This document shows positions 63,250-64,000 of a DNA stretch of 64,000 nt, in pieces. Origin of the DNA: Shewanella putrefaciens (lineage in GTDB: Bacteria > Pseudomonadota > Gammaproteobacteria > Enterobacterales > Shewanellaceae); assembly GCF_016406325.1 (NCBI RefSeq), contig NZ_CP066370.1, forward strand, positions 434,001 to 498,000. Direction: 5' to 3'. Positions within the stretch are counted from its first letter, which is position 1, and the number at the start of each line of letters is the position of its first letter. Made by a program: the position numbers and the translations under genes. The notes under the pieces were generated by a model. The model made no database searches. It was given only the letters and a program-made list of their open reading frames with translations, and had not been told where the DNA came from.

Positions 63250-64000
63250 CTATTGCAGCAATATATTGAACTTAAGCAAGGTTTCAACACCACTTGGTGT
63301 ATTCACTGTTAGTACCACTTGGCTGCTAGCGGTTCCAGTATTCTTGAGGAAAAAGTCCGTCATACCAGCATTAGCATTATTCGTTTTAGGGACAGTATAG
63401 GTTGTTGATAGTAATTCCCCTTTATCCGCACCGATATTAAGCGTTGTGCTCGAGGGCATAATTTGATCGGCACTATCGTAGAATTTTACGGTAAATTTAG
63501 CCGTTTTCCCGGCAGGGATTGCAGTTAACGCGTCAAGATTATTGAGAATATTTTGACCTTGGCGATCTTCATATACTTTGACATCATCTTGCCATAGGGA
63601 GAAATAGGCTTTTGAGCCTGACATTATCATCACAACCGCTTTGCGAACGTAAGTCTTATTAGCTTGGCCTGTACCACAGAGTGCGCCTTGACATTGAGGG
63701 CCGTTAAACTTGCCATCGGCGCCTTTATAGGTCGTACTCGCGAGGTTATCGAAATAGGGCTCACCACTGTCATAGGCAAAGTTTTCGTTATCATCGCGAA
63801 AGGCTGTCGGCAGATCGCTAAAGCCTGAGCTATGGAAGGTTTCAACATCTAAGCCGTTACCGCTACAAGCCACAGGCACGCCATTCATTAAACAGGCCTT
63901 TGCGATTGCGCTACCATCGGCCGAATCAAATTGGTTGTTACCATTGGTGTCGAAAAAGGTTTCGTGACCTAAAGCGTAGGCTAATACTGTTATGCGATGG
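63250..64000 (-). CDS. Secreted/surface protein with acidic Asp/Asn loops and C-terminal beta domain, 5' end missing
   Basis: An open frame continues from 63250 (stop) past 63888 to the window edge, about 250 codons, so the N-terminus is absent. The visible part begins VLAYALGHETFF, then two Asp/Asn-rich loops, DTNGNNQFDSADG and DDNENFAYDSGE, that resemble calcium-binding or dockerin-like sites. A pair of cysteines (QCQGALCGTG) and an Ig-like or adhesin-type beta domain (KFTVKFYDSADQIMPSS; VVLTVNTPSGVETLL) follow. Shewanella has Ig-domain surface proteins of this kind. Exact family uncertain. Confidence 0.65.
   Translation of the reverse strand, partial: HRITVLAYALGHETFFDTNGNNQFDSADGSAIAKACLMNGVPVACSGNGLDVETFHSSGFSDLPTAFRDDNENFAYDSGEPYFDNLASTTYKGADGKFNGPQCQGALCGTGQANKTYVRKAVVMIMSGSKAYFSLWQDDVKVYEDRQGQNILNNLDALTAIPAGKTAKFTVKFYDSADQIMPSSTTLNIGADKGELLSTTYTVPKTNNANAGMTDFFLKNTGTASSQVVLTVNTPSGVETLLKFNILLQ

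Overview
The window looks like a chromosomal segment of a Shewanella species (Gammaproteobacteria). The main reason is a complete, colinear mannose-sensitive haemagglutinin (MSHA) type IV pilus locus in the Vibrio/Shewanella order, sitting next to mreBCD-maf-rng-yhdP-nitrilase-tldD and a priA/argS/ftsN/rpmE block. A bacterial voltage-gated sodium channel with the filter sequence TLESWSM also fits; such a channel has been studied from Shewanella putrefaciens. I see no rRNA, tRNA, insertion sequence, prophage or CRISPR array.

Layout. Positions 1-10000 hold single genes and small operons: a partial Sel1-repeat protein, an MscS-type channel, a cysteine-free thioredoxin-fold-like secreted protein, a fold-III PLP decarboxylase, a DUF465 (YdcH-like) protein, uridine phosphorylase convergent with a Tsx-like nucleoside porin, and an NfeD + two-SPFH-protein operon. 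Positions 10198-18064 are housekeeping: priA-argS-ftsN on the minus strand, then a FimV-like protein, ribosomal protein L31 and a malic enzyme on the plus strand. Positions 18251-38328 are the MSHA pilus: mshH (CsrD-like), two mshI-type genes, J, K, L, M, N, E, G, F, B, two tandem major-pilin genes (mshA), then C, D, O, P, Q. A 17.6-copy tandem array of a 7-bp unit lies between the second pilin gene and mshC. Positions 38672-50032 carry mreBCD, maf, rng, yhdP, a nitrilase-family gene that overlaps yhdP by 77 bases, and tldD. Positions 50158-54961 encode a TolC-family protein, an HlyD-family protein and two ABC-2 permeases with no ATPase. Positions 55193-57835 hold the sodium channel and an amino-acid permease preceded by a coupled 50-codon ORF. 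Positions 57928-63101 look like an accessory stress cluster: a 23-residue hydrophobic peptide, a membrane protein, a ferritin-like protein, a large-subunit catalase and, divergent, an MgtC-family protein. The window ends inside a surface or secreted protein.

How the genes work together. The MSHA genes supply the ATPase, inner-membrane platform, alignment complex, secretin, major and minor pilins and putative tip protein of one surface machine. MshE carries the N-terminal c-di-GMP-binding domain type, and the degenerate GGDEF/EAL protein MshH belongs to the CsrD family. Udp and the Tsx-like porin suggest nucleoside uptake and breakdown. MreBCD, RNase G, FtsN and YhdP serve envelope and shape functions. 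The most interesting non-gene signals are the 7-bp array, a second short copy of the same unit directly behind tldD, and two very small ORFs (23 and 50 codons) with good translation signals.
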